This document shows positions 1 to 8,786 of a DNA stretch of 55,651 nt, piece after piece. The translations under genes and the position numbers were made by a program. The notes under the pieces are model-generated. The model was not told where the DNA came from. It ran no database searches and worked only from the letters and a program-made list of their open reading frames with translations. Every line of letters starts with the position of its first letter. The first letter of the stretch is position 1. The stretch comes from Desulforudis sp. Lineage in GTDB: Bacteria > Bacillota > Desulfotomaculia > Desulfotomaculales > Desulforudaceae. Location: positions 1 to 55,651 of the forward strand of contig QZIR01000002.1 of NCBI GenBank assembly GCA_003604975.1, read 5' to 3'.

Positions 1-99
1 AGTGATTACTGCGGGGTATAACCTTCAGCAGTTCCAAGCTAGCATCTCGCAGCGGTTCAAGTTCAGATGGGGTCGTCAGCCATACCTTCATTAATATAG
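1..99. repeat. Terminal direct repeat, left copy (circular contig overlap)
   Basis: Bases 1-99 are identical to 55553-55651. Both copies encode the same in-frame stretch of brxA. An exact overlap of 99 bases at the ends of a contig is the usual signature of an assembled circle, with the overlap equal to an assembly k-mer length. The true circle would be 55,552 bp. Confidence 0.9.
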
Positions 100-286
100 T
101 AATAATCTTCTCTCGGTTGCCACGCACAGCGCTACCGCCGATGGAGACTTTATTTTCTAGGATACCCTGCAGGGCATCATTAATCGACTGCTTGTCGTTT
201 CCTGCTAAGATAAGGTTTGCTGTCTTCTCGAGCCACTCCAAGCGTACCCGCTGGCTGAAACCAACTTGTTGTGTAAGGTTCTTCAT
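1..286 (-). CDS. brxA: BrxA (DUF1819), N-terminal part; gene crosses the contig join
   Basis: First part of the last gene of the BREX operon. The ATG at 284-286 overlaps the 3' end of pglZ, and the frame runs open to base 1, then continues across the circular join at 55552 down to 55089. Joined, the product is 249 residues, the usual size of the BrxA (DUF1819) family. The N-terminus reads MKNLTQQVGF, with helical text and the motif N..K.SIN before the part encoded at the far end. In other BREX systems BrxA is a small DNA-binding protein needed for or supporting defence. The ATG at 89-91 is an internal methionine, not the start. Confidence 0.85.
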   Translation of the reverse strand, partial: MKNLTQQVGFSQRVRLEWLEKTANLILAGNDKQSINDALQGILENKVSIGGSAVRGNREKIITILMKVWLTTPSELEPLRDASLELLKVIPRSNH

Positions 287-2289
287 CCGCTCCTCCTCGT
301 AATCTGTACAAGGGGAACGATGAGTTCTTCGATTGAGATACCTCCATGACATACCGTGTTTTTTCCCTCTTGAACGAATGCCTGTCCGACCGGTGCCAAG
401 AGAGCAAGATAGTCTTTAGGGAGGCCAATGGGCTCCCAGGCCAGTGCGGAAGGAAAGCCTTCTTTTACTGTGCCACGAAGGCCTTCATCGGAATAAATCC
501 GGACTCTTTCTCCTCGCAGGTCCGCTACAGCTCCCTCGGCTGGTTTACCACAGCCCTCAGCCTCGATATTGCCATGATCAGAAGTGAGATAGATATGAAA
601 GCCATGGTCAAGGAGTAGATTGATAAGTGAATTCAGATAAGGTTGCGTGGCCCACTGGCGCACTTGGTTGTACATCCCTGCAGCACCCAGTTGCATCCCG
701 TGCATTATCTTGTCGACCTTGTCTACGACCAGCCCGGCTATTTTTACCTTGGGATGAGATAGTGCTTCCGAAACGGCATCGAGATTGCCCTCCCCCAGCC
801 CCTTCATGTATATAACCTCGTTGGGTGCGTGCCCTTGGTCAGCCCAGAATTGTGTCCAGAGCGATGGCTCCTTCTCAGTGCCATTGATACTGTTTGGGAA
901 AAAGAGGGGGGCTTTGCCGGCAAAGGCAGCCTGGCGCGAAACCGATGTGAGCGAAGGGATCCAGGCGAATACCGCTCGCTCCTTAAAGCGAAGGCCTGCT
1001 TCCCTAAATGGAAGCGCATCGCGGATTACCATCCATTGCCCCAGGGAAAGGCCGTCAACCAGGAGCATAGCAACCTTGGCGCTGCGCCCTTCCTCAATTT
1101 GTCGAGCCAGGAATCGCGGAATATGATGCAGCATGACCGGAGGAGCCGGAGGCAGATTGACGAGCCCTGCGTACCTTTTTAAAAGCCATGCACTAAAAGC
1201 GCTGCCCAGTTTGGCCTGCAAACTCTTTACACGTTCCCCGATCTCAGCAAGAGCAACTCCGGGCTGCCCACTTACAATCAGAGATAACTCTGCCCATCCT
1301 CGGGCGAAGCTGAACCAATCAGTATACTTAGCATCCTCAACCGGAACGGATTCTTCGAGATTATCGAGAAGCCTGCCCAAACGGCGGGAGCGGTCCTCAA
1401 CAGGGTCGGATAAAACACCAACGTTCACCCAAGTCTTGGACAGAGCATCGGAATATGCATGAGGAACAGAACGAAGTAGCCCCTCAAGAAACAAATTATC
1501 GATGTAAACCCGGATGTCGTGATGGTCGAAGGGCAAATCAATGGGGCCTTTAACGGCAGGCTTGTATGGTTCGCCTCCTTCTCGATCGCTGGCTTCTCCA
1601 TCAGCAGTCATACGGTCCAGAAAGTATGGCCAACGCTCCTGAAGAAACGTGAAGAAAACTTCGCGATCGGAAATGAGAACTTCAAGCGGCCAGTCATCAA
1701 AGGTATCGTTCTGGCCTAGTAGTTGAATTAGCCGCTCATCCAAGCTCGGAGGGATTTGCTGGTCATGATAATGGCGCCTTATTAGCATTAACAACAAATC
1801 CGAGGTTTCTTTGTAAAGCTCCGGAGCTATCTGAAAGACGTGGAGAAGGATAAAATCCTTAGTTGCGTTATCCCCCAGCCGTCCAGGTGTATGCCGCTTC
1901 TGAGCATCATACAAGGCAGCAAGGTCCCCCCTGTCCAATGCGGCCACCACCGGATAACTCAAATTTGGGAAGATGTCACCGAGGTTAAAGGAGAGCTTAC
2001 GCCCGGCCTGGAGCAAATCATAAGGCAACTCGCCGAGGTCACTAGCTGGAGAACGCATAACCACAATCAGTTCAGTTTGTTCTCCCAGGTCCCAGCGTGA
2101 ACGGAATCCAGATTCATAAGCGTAGCGGAACGCAATATGGTCTTCGAAGGGAATTAGCTCGAAGCCACGCTCGTGAATTCCTTCGAGGATACCTTCTTCG
2201 AGTAGGAGGCCGTCCGGATCTGCCACCAAGGTGAGCCGGGCGACCTTAGGGGTTAACTCCTTTAGGATTTGGTCACGCCAACTACTCAT
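283..2289 (-). CDS. pglZ: PglZ-family alkaline-phosphatase-like protein of type 3 BREX
   Basis: 668 residues, the hallmark PglZ component of BREX, which blocks phage replication by a methylation-dependent self/non-self mechanism. The PglZ domain lies in the C-terminal half: AMLLVDGLSLGQW holds the metal-binding Asp and TSDHGN the metal-binding Asp/His of the alkaline phosphatase superfamily. The N-terminal half is helical, with the text typical of type 3 PglZ. It overlaps the start of brxA by 4 bases and the end of brxHII by 8 bases, so the three are translationally coupled. The biochemical role of PglZ in BREX is not settled. Confidence 0.92.
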   Translation of the reverse strand: MSSWRDQILKELTPKVARLTLVADPDGLLLEEGILEGIHERGFELIPFEDHIAFRYAYESGFRSRWDLGEQTELIVVMRSPASDLGELPYDLLQAGRKLSFNLGDIFPNLSYPVVAALDRGDLAALYDAQKRHTPGRLGDNATKDFILLHVFQIAPELYKETSDLLLMLIRRHYHDQQIPPSLDERLIQLLGQNDTFDDWPLEVLISDREVFFTFLQERWPYFLDRMTADGEASDREGGEPYKPAVKGPIDLPFDHHDIRVYIDNLFLEGLLRSVPHAYSDALSKTWVNVGVLSDPVEDRSRRLGRLLDNLEESVPVEDAKYTDWFSFARGWAELSLIVSGQPGVALAEIGERVKSLQAKLGSAFSAWLLKRYAGLVNLPPAPPVMLHHIPRFLARQIEEGRSAKVAMLLVDGLSLGQWMVIRDALPFREAGLRFKERAVFAWIPSLTSVSRQAAFAGKAPLFFPNSINGTEKEPSLWTQFWADQGHAPNEVIYMKGLGEGNLDAVSEALSHPKVKIAGLVVDKVDKIMHGMQLGAAGMYNQVRQWATQPYLNSLINLLLDHGFHIYLTSDHGNIEAEGCGKPAEGAVADLRGERVRIYSDEGLRGTVKEGFPSALAWEPIGLPKDYLALLAPVGQAFVQEGKNTVCHGGISIEELIVPLVQITRRSG

Positions 2290-5140
2290 GTATACCCTCC
2301 ACTCTAATCACGAGTAAGGGCGTCATCTCCGGAAAGACCTGCTCATTCTTGACTAGTTGCTCCTGCATGGCTTGCTTTTCTTGCCCCAATAGTTTTAAGC
2401 GGTGGCTGCGAACCTGAGGCAGACCTATGCGTTCGATTGCTTTGCTACGTGCAGCGAAAGCATCAGCAGCCTTCTCCCGTTCTCGCACCAGGTGTTCCCG
2501 GTGCTCGGCTACCAACGCTTCGTATACGGGCTTCCCATATTCCTCGGCGGCCATCTGCAGTTGTGCGAAGACGTTCTGAGAATCCTCGCTGTCAAGAAGG
2601 AAGCGGACCTCGGGTCCGGTTGAAAGCAACTGATCCCAAATATGCCTAGCCGTTGGCATGAAGACCTTGCCATTGTCGGCCAGGAATAGCGGCATGACCC
2701 TCCGACGGTTCCATTCGGCTGTGGAGATAGCGATTCGCCACAGGGACCAGAATCCCCGGGCCTCTTCAGTCACGTCGGAGATTGAAACAACCGGAACCTG
2801 CTGGCCTGGTGCAAAGTAAGGAATTCGCATTGCCAATCCTCTTACCCTTGGGTCTTCCAGTGTGAGGTGCTTGGCAGCTGGCAACCTCTCCGCTTCCTTG
2901 CTGGTGAACACTACATTCGAATAAACATGGCCATCAGGCCAGGTAAGGTGCCAGCTTGTTCCCTTATGCTCCGCCGACCCTCCGTGAGCTTTCAGGTAGC
3001 TCACGGTCATGTTCTCGACCCAATACGGGAATGGGTGGGCAAGCAGCCGCTGAGCTTCACCCGGTTCCAGGTCTCCGGTTTCTCCAAGTATGGACGAGGT
3101 CGTGCGCGCATCTCTAGCCTGCTCCTGCAGAAGAGTGATTACATTGTCCACGGAGTCTTCCACCCTATCCGGGTTGAGGATAGCTTCTACGTACATCGCA
3201 TCGAACATGCGACCTGCCTGGGCGGAATCCAGCACATCGCCGGTCTTGTCGACCCCGAATTCCTCGAGAATCACTGCGAGTTTCTGCTCTAGTACCTCCC
3301 GGACCCGATGCTCGACTGATCCCTCGAAGACGAAGTTAACCGCTTGAACGGTGTGGGTCTGACCAATGCGATCCACACGGCCAATACGCTGTTCGAGTCG
3401 CATCGGATTCCAGGGAATATCATAGTTAATCACCACGTGGCAGAACTGGAGGTTCAATCCCTCTCCCCCGGCATCCGTAGAAACAAGAATGCGAGCATCT
3501 TCTGCGAATGTCTTCTGGGCTTGTTCGCGTTCCTCAATATCCATGGAGCCATTAAGACAGACGACCGAAAAGCCCCGCTCGGTGAGGAAATTGCTCAGCA
3601 TCTCCTGGGTTGGAACGAACTCGGTAAATACTAACACTTTTAACTCCGGGTCTCCCTCTTCTGCCTGGAGACGATAGAGCCAGTCCAGCAAAGCCTCAGC
3701 TTTGGCGTCCGGCGCCTTCTGCATGCATCTGGTCGCGGCTTCCATCAGAAGTTTGACCTCGGCGCGCTCGTTCTTAAGTGCCTTGAGGCGTGTGCCAAGC
3801 AATATATCAACCTGTTCCTGACCATCCAGGTCTGCCCAGTCATCATCGGAGGCTGAGAACATTGACAGTTGCTCCCGGGGAGCATCAAGTGCTTCCAATC
3901 TCCTCTCTAGTGTAATGTGGATAGCACGGGTACTGGAGACTACCAAGCGCTGCATAAGGATCATCAGAAAGCCGATGTAGCTGCGCTTCTCCCGCATAGC
4001 CTGGTTATAGCCCTCGCGCACATATTCCGTGACAGCATCGTAGAGAACCTGCTGATCTCGGTGGTGCTCACCCCATGAAACGGGTATGAGTTGCGTGCGG
4101 CGTGGCTTGAACAACGGACTACCCTCTGCGTCTATGGTGTGCCGCTTTTCGGTGCGTATGACGTGCGGTTGAACCCTTTCCCGGGTGACGCTATCGACAT
4201 CCGGGAACTCTTGGGCGTCTATCAAGGAGACTAGTCGGTGGAAGGCATCAGTTTTTCCTTGGTGCGGAGTTGCAGAGAGCAGAAGTATGTATGGCGATGC
4301 CTCGGAGAGTCCTTGCCCCAGCTTGAAGCGGGCCACCTGGTCTGTACTGCCGCCGAGCCGGTGCGCCTCGTCTACGATGACCAAATCCCAGCCGGCGGAA
4401 ATCAGGTCTTCAAACCGTTCGCGATTGTACTCGTCCACCTGCGCTGCGGACCATCCCCGGCGTTTATCCAGAGGCTTTACCGAGTCCATCGGTACAACAA
4501 CCTGGGACAACACCTGCCAGGCATTGTTGGGCATGATTTCCTGGTCATCAATTCCCATGACCTCGCTCCTTGAGCCGAGACTATGTGGGATTCTTCTTAA
4601 TGTTTTCAAATCATCCGGGAGAACAAGCTGAAATGTTTCTCCGAAATGGAAGCGCATCTCGCTAACCCATTGAGTTACTAGCCCTTTCGGAACAATGACT
4701 AATGTACGCTTGACTAGCCCTCGGAGTTTTAGTTCCTTCATGATGAGTCCGGCCTCGATGGTCTTGCCCAAGCCTACCTCGTCCGCCAGGAGATAGCGTA
4801 CTCGGTCGTTGGAGATGGCACGGGAAAGGGCTCGTATCTGATGCGGCAAGGGAATCACAGAGGATTCAATGGGCGCAAGCATCACATCCCGGGTAAGGGC
4901 ATCGGCCACCCGTGCAGCAGCAGCAATATAGGAAATGCCCTCTGGCGAACCTGTCAAGGCATTTTCCATAGGCCCCAACCTCAAGGCTGAAACACGGATT
5001 ACAGTGTCTCGACCAGGTAGCCAGACGCGGCAAATCGCCTCTCCCCAAAGCGTTTGGGTCTCGATGATTTGGCAGGGCTGCCCGTAGTCTAGGCTGCAGT
5101 ACCATGAGCCGTTTATCAATAACCATATCTCCTTTTCCAA
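2282..5140 (-). CDS. brxHII: BrxHII, SNF2-type DEAH helicase/ATPase of type 3 BREX
   Basis: 952 residues. Superfamily 2 (SNF2-like) ATPase with motif I DEVGLGKTIEAG at about residues 120-131, motif II DEAH near 255, LLLSATPHQGK (motif III) and a C-terminal helicase domain with STDAGGEGLNLQ and QRIGRVDRIGQ (motifs V and VI). Its position between the methyltransferase and pglZ is that of BrxHII in type 3 BREX. The start overlaps the preceding DUF3800 gene by 25 bases. It probably acts as a DNA translocase on foreign DNA; DISARM DrmD is a relative, but the neighbours rule out DISARM. Confidence 0.9.
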   Translation of the reverse strand: MEKEIWLLINGSWYCSLDYGQPCQIIETQTLWGEAICRVWLPGRDTVIRVSALRLGPMENALTGSPEGISYIAAAARVADALTRDVMLAPIESSVIPLPHQIRALSRAISNDRVRYLLADEVGLGKTIEAGLIMKELKLRGLVKRTLVIVPKGLVTQWVSEMRFHFGETFQLVLPDDLKTLRRIPHSLGSRSEVMGIDDQEIMPNNAWQVLSQVVVPMDSVKPLDKRRGWSAAQVDEYNRERFEDLISAGWDLVIVDEAHRLGGSTDQVARFKLGQGLSEASPYILLLSATPHQGKTDAFHRLVSLIDAQEFPDVDSVTRERVQPHVIRTEKRHTIDAEGSPLFKPRRTQLIPVSWGEHHRDQQVLYDAVTEYVREGYNQAMREKRSYIGFLMILMQRLVVSSTRAIHITLERRLEALDAPREQLSMFSASDDDWADLDGQEQVDILLGTRLKALKNERAEVKLLMEAATRCMQKAPDAKAEALLDWLYRLQAEEGDPELKVLVFTEFVPTQEMLSNFLTERGFSVVCLNGSMDIEEREQAQKTFAEDARILVSTDAGGEGLNLQFCHVVINYDIPWNPMRLEQRIGRVDRIGQTHTVQAVNFVFEGSVEHRVREVLEQKLAVILEEFGVDKTGDVLDSAQAGRMFDAMYVEAILNPDRVEDSVDNVITLLQEQARDARTTSSILGETGDLEPGEAQRLLAHPFPYWVENMTVSYLKAHGGSAEHKGTSWHLTWPDGHVYSNVVFTSKEAERLPAAKHLTLEDPRVRGLAMRIPYFAPGQQVPVVSISDVTEEARGFWSLWRIAISTAEWNRRRVMPLFLADNGKVFMPTARHIWDQLLSTGPEVRFLLDSEDSQNVFAQLQMAAEEYGKPVYEALVAEHREHLVREREKAADAFAARSKAIERIGLPQVRSHRLKLLGQEKQAMQEQLVKNEQVFPEMTPLLVIRVEGIHE

Positions 5141-5964
5141 TGGCCATTGGGTTTCGACCGTACTTCCCTAAGAATTCTGTTTATTTCGTTCATCCCGCGT
5201 CCTTGTCGATCAATCAACTCCTTCCTTCGTATCCGATTATGGATTGATAGGTAGCATTCAGCATAGAACTTCTTGATTTCTTCCGAATAAGATTCGCGAT
5301 AACCATTATCAATTTCTAAAAACTTCTTTGCACAAAATACGACAAGATCCGATAGCTGGACCATTGGATTCTTCTGCGAGTCAATAGGGTAACTGAACTC
5401 GACAATCCACTTGATGCGATGGGCAGCTGCCCCTTCAAATCGCCGCGCTCGAGTTATACGCTCTATGTCAGCTTGAAACTGTTCCTTCGCATCAATGATG
5501 AGCATGCCTCTAGCTGATGAGCCAAGTTGGTTTCTTACAAACCAATTGATGTAGGTGATGAGGTAATCATACGCAATATGGTATGGCGTCATGGTGTCGT
5601 AAGGGATTGCTACACAACAAGAACTGGACTTCAGCTTCGCTTTGTCGATTGCGTACAGGTGGACATCATGGCTACGCTCCTCCAGCAAGCCAAGGACACT
5701 CTTTGCCAAATTGTTACGCCTCTCTCTAGCATGGCCAGAGAATGGGCCGTCGCCATCCGGGGATAGAAGATGTTCGGCATGCAATTCAAAGTTCTGAGGT
5801 ATTGCGCCACTGAAATACTTTTCGATAATCTTAGCCATCGACTCTTGAGTGCTGTTCCAACCCTCGTCTCTAACGCTTATGCCGCCAAGAACAAAGATTG
5901 GTTGCTCGGTATTTCCAAGATCTTTGCCGGTACAACCAGCTTCATCAAGATAATAGAAATGCAT
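5116..5964 (-). CDS. DUF3800 protein inserted in the BREX operon
   Basis: 282 residues. It starts MHFYYLDEAG, the characteristic DUF3800 opening with acidic DE, and has LIIDAKEQ in the middle and VQLSDLVVFCAKK near the end. These acidic residues resemble an RNase H-like or nuclease metal site, but activity is not shown for most members. It is not one of the six standard type 3 BREX genes, yet it lies in the operon: 28 bases after pglXI and overlapping brxHII by 25 bases. That makes co-translation likely and suggests an accessory effector or regulator of this BREX. Confidence 0.8.
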   Translation of the reverse strand: MHFYYLDEAGCTGKDLGNTEQPIFVLGGISVRDEGWNSTQESMAKIIEKYFSGAIPQNFELHAEHLLSPDGDGPFSGHARERRNNLAKSVLGLLEERSHDVHLYAIDKAKLKSSSCCVAIPYDTMTPYHIAYDYLITYINWFVRNQLGSSARGMLIIDAKEQFQADIERITRARRFEGAAAHRIKWIVEFSYPIDSQKNPMVQLSDLVVFCAKKFLEIDNGYRESYSEEIKKFYAECYLSIHNRIRRKELIDRQGRGMNEINRILREVRSKPNGHWKRRYGY

Positions 5965-5992
5965 TATTTAGGATTCCCTTCATAAAAGTTAA

Positions 5993-8776
5993 TCATGAGT
6001 CCTCTCCTGAGCGAGTGAGAGCTTGGTCGTACCACATGAGGAGCTTGGGATCCTCTTGCAGTACGCTTTCAGGTATCTTACGGGCCACCATAAGAATTGT
6101 CTCATAGTCGTGTTCCTGCCATGCTTTCTTGAAACCAGTACGAACTGCTTCAAGACGAAAGACCTTCAACCGATTTTGACTGGATGTTCGATAATCCTCA
6201 AACTCCTTTAGCAAGGATCTCTCTCGCAGCTTCTCCAAATCGCCAGCCTTGGTAGGTTCTGGTACATACCATCGATCCTTGCCTTTAGCACGAAGGCTTT
6301 CGTCATCCTTGGGAAGGTTGCGAAGTTCCTTGAAGTTTGTGGATTGGTAACTATGGATCTGGGTAGGAACCTCACCTTTTCCGTCATAACGCAGGAAGTT
6401 CTGCTCAAGGAGCTCTAAGAGTTCGAGGGGCTTTTCGTGCTTTTGCCATCCGCCAATCTCCCTAAGAAATTGCGGGTGCATTTCTTGAAAAGTCTGGGGC
6501 TTCTTTTCAAGCTGCTGCTTGAGCCATTGGATAGCTGATGACTCATCGAGCACGAAAAGTTGGAGTTGCATGACTTCCCGGACATTCATACGCTTTTTAT
6601 CGTATTCGGCCGCCTGCTCGGAAAGGAAGTACATTCCATCCCTCTCCGAGAAGCGTTGGGCTAACCCTGCGTAGAAATCACTTGCAGATAATGGCACTGT
6701 CACTCCCCTTTGGACGTGAAAAGCCACCATGCGGTCGAAAAGTAGGTAGTTCTGTCGCTCGGCGATTATTTCAGCCTGGTCGTCCTTGGAGACAAAGACT
6801 GGGAGCTGCTTCAGGTGGGTGCGGATGAAGTCCCACACACCGTCCTCCGTGCCAGCTTCAAGTTTGAAGCGCTCCTCAAAGCCGCCGTTGGGCTTGTAGG
6901 CTGAGATGACAAGATCTTGTTTAACCGCCCCCGCTCTATTGACCACATTGAATGTCCCTTGCTTCTTGTCCAGAACACGGACATCTGCAACGGTGAACCC
7001 CGCTCTCCATAGAGCCTCTTGAATTGCCATCCATACACTGTTCTGCGAATTGTGGAACTCAACTGTTATCCATCGGCCAGGCTTCAGGATTCTATATGCA
7101 TGTGTAAACGCTCCAATCATCAGGCCTTGATAGAATGACAGGTCCTTATCGTGTACGTAATTCAATACGCAGTCCTGTTCTAGCTGTGTATGCACCTTTA
7201 TCCAAGCCTCGTGGAAGAAGTTAAGTTCCGCATACTGCAAAGATTCACCGAAAGGCGGATCGGTGAATATGTAGTCAATTGAGTTGTTCGGAATGTTGGT
7301 GAGGTAGGTGTGAGATTGGCAAGTAACGATAGCCTCTGCCGACTCTGTGATTAGGCAAAGGGATACAAATGACTTATTCTTCCGTTCAATCACATCGAAT
7401 GCATTCTTTTCAATCTGAAGAGAAGGAACATACAACGTGCCTGATTGCGCACCTTTACCGGTTCCGTCCCTATAACGTTCACGCCTCGATAGCAGTGTTA
7501 AGACAGATGACCAGAGAAAGAGCAATTCAGGCTTGCATCCGCGAAACTCCTCTGAGTTTATTAACTCAAATGCACGGCTCACAATTGCTAACGCCCTCTG
7601 AGTATACATCTGTGGAATCGTCGATATCCCTGAGCCAGATTTCACTTTGCGGGTCTGTCGACCATGGGGGAACTCCTCAGGTGGCACCCATGCTAACGAC
7701 TGTCGGCTAATTTTCTCAATTCTTTCCTGATCGTACATGGTCACAGGAAACCTATAAGTTCGGTTCCCCACCCGAGCAGAAACTTCGACGAGCTCGCACC
7801 TCGCTTCTTTTCGAACTTGACCATAAGCCGCATCGATGGAAGCCGTCCATACCCTATCCAGGCTATCCTTTGTCAGATCTGCGTTACAGGATGGGCAAAG
7901 AAAAGTGTTTTTTAGACTGTATGTTAGTGAATCAACAGCAAAAGTAAACAAGGGAGCCGAATATGTGCAATGAGGACAGGCGAAAACTTCTGACCACACA
8001 TAGAATTTCGCAATACCAAGGGATTGAGATTCTGGATCTCTTGTGGTGTAGCAATCTACAAATTCTGCCTTCAGTGTGTCGATAAACTTTTTAACAGAGA
8101 TGGACGAGTATTTCAAGGAGTGGAAATCATTGTATCGAGCAGCCACAAACGATGCAATTGGCGAGAGATCACAAAGAATAGCGTGTCGAATACCTATTTT
8201 CCCAATTCGCTTACCTTCCGTGTCCAGAGCAGTTCCGTCTTTCTGCACCCTCAGCTCGAGCGATTCCACTGTTGCTCTGTCCGCACACATCTGTGCAGCA
8301 ACGCCTGCCATGCCAGTTCCACAGAATCCGTCAAAGACTATATCTCCCGGCTCAGTGTAGTGAAGGATGTATCGCATTATTGCCTTATGCGGAACTTTGG
8401 TGTGGTAAGAATGTGCGCTATATATCGGGTCATTCTTTCCTTCGCTTACGTCCGCGGCAAATGGTTCTCGCTTATATGGTTCGTTTGGGTCGTATGGTTT
8501 TCCACGGAGCTTGATAAAATTCGCGATAAAGGGGTTGGGGCAAGCTGTATAGTATGGTGGGTCGGATAGGGCAAGGATGTCTTCGTCTGAGCCAATGGGG
8601 AAACCTTCAATCTTGCGGAATTCGGGATCTTTCAGCCTCTCCCGTAGCTTCTCCACAAAATATTTCCTTCGTTCCTCGTCGTTCGGGAATGTTATACCCA
8701 GACATTCAACCGGCCCCTCGGGGGTGGAAGCTGCGTGTATATCAAAATGGCCCTGGTCGGATATTTTCCTAGCCAT
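5993..8776 (-). CDS. pglXI: PglXI-type DNA methyltransferase of type 3 BREX
   Basis: 927 residues. S-adenosylmethionine-binding motif FDGFCGTGMAG near residues 148-158 and catalytic motif TDPPFGES near 505. An extra DPPYYTACPNPF lies near residue 71. A zinc-ribbon pair, CPHC and CPSC, sits near 264 and 292. This is the layout of BREX/DUF1156-like methylases, which mark host DNA so that BREX spares it. The ATG is preceded by GGAG at a good distance, and the gene begins 10 bases after brxC. The DPPF motif fits an adenine-N6 or cytosine-N4 amino-methyltransferase; the target site cannot be read from sequence. Confidence 0.88.
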   Translation of the reverse strand: MARKISDQGHFDIHAASTPEGPVECLGITFPNDEERRKYFVEKLRERLKDPEFRKIEGFPIGSDEDILALSDPPYYTACPNPFIANFIKLRGKPYDPNEPYKREPFAADVSEGKNDPIYSAHSYHTKVPHKAIMRYILHYTEPGDIVFDGFCGTGMAGVAAQMCADRATVESLELRVQKDGTALDTEGKRIGKIGIRHAILCDLSPIASFVAARYNDFHSLKYSSISVKKFIDTLKAEFVDCYTTRDPESQSLGIAKFYVWSEVFACPHCTYSAPLFTFAVDSLTYSLKNTFLCPSCNADLTKDSLDRVWTASIDAAYGQVRKEARCELVEVSARVGNRTYRFPVTMYDQERIEKISRQSLAWVPPEEFPHGRQTRKVKSGSGISTIPQMYTQRALAIVSRAFELINSEEFRGCKPELLFLWSSVLTLLSRRERYRDGTGKGAQSGTLYVPSLQIEKNAFDVIERKNKSFVSLCLITESAEAIVTCQSHTYLTNIPNNSIDYIFTDPPFGESLQYAELNFFHEAWIKVHTQLEQDCVLNYVHDKDLSFYQGLMIGAFTHAYRILKPGRWITVEFHNSQNSVWMAIQEALWRAGFTVADVRVLDKKQGTFNVVNRAGAVKQDLVISAYKPNGGFEERFKLEAGTEDGVWDFIRTHLKQLPVFVSKDDQAEIIAERQNYLLFDRMVAFHVQRGVTVPLSASDFYAGLAQRFSERDGMYFLSEQAAEYDKKRMNVREVMQLQLFVLDESSAIQWLKQQLEKKPQTFQEMHPQFLREIGGWQKHEKPLELLELLEQNFLRYDGKGEVPTQIHSYQSTNFKELRNLPKDDESLRAKGKDRWYVPEPTKAGDLEKLRERSLLKEFEDYRTSSQNRLKVFRLEAVRTGFKKAWQEHDYETILMVARKIPESVLQEDPKLLMWYDQALTRSGEDS

Positions 8777-8786
8777 AAGGTCGCTC

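Noticed and set aside
8024-8569. Long plus-strand frames within pglXI, as well as others opposite brxC, virB4 and the clamp fusion
   Set aside because: They lie entirely opposite well-supported genes, lack ribosome sites and read as Cys/Arg/Ser-rich shadow text caused by GC-rich codon use.
2282-8776. DISARM system from helicase plus methylase
   Set aside because: pglZ, brxC, brxF and brxA are all present in the type 3 BREX order; no drmA/drmB/drmC or PLD protein is seen.
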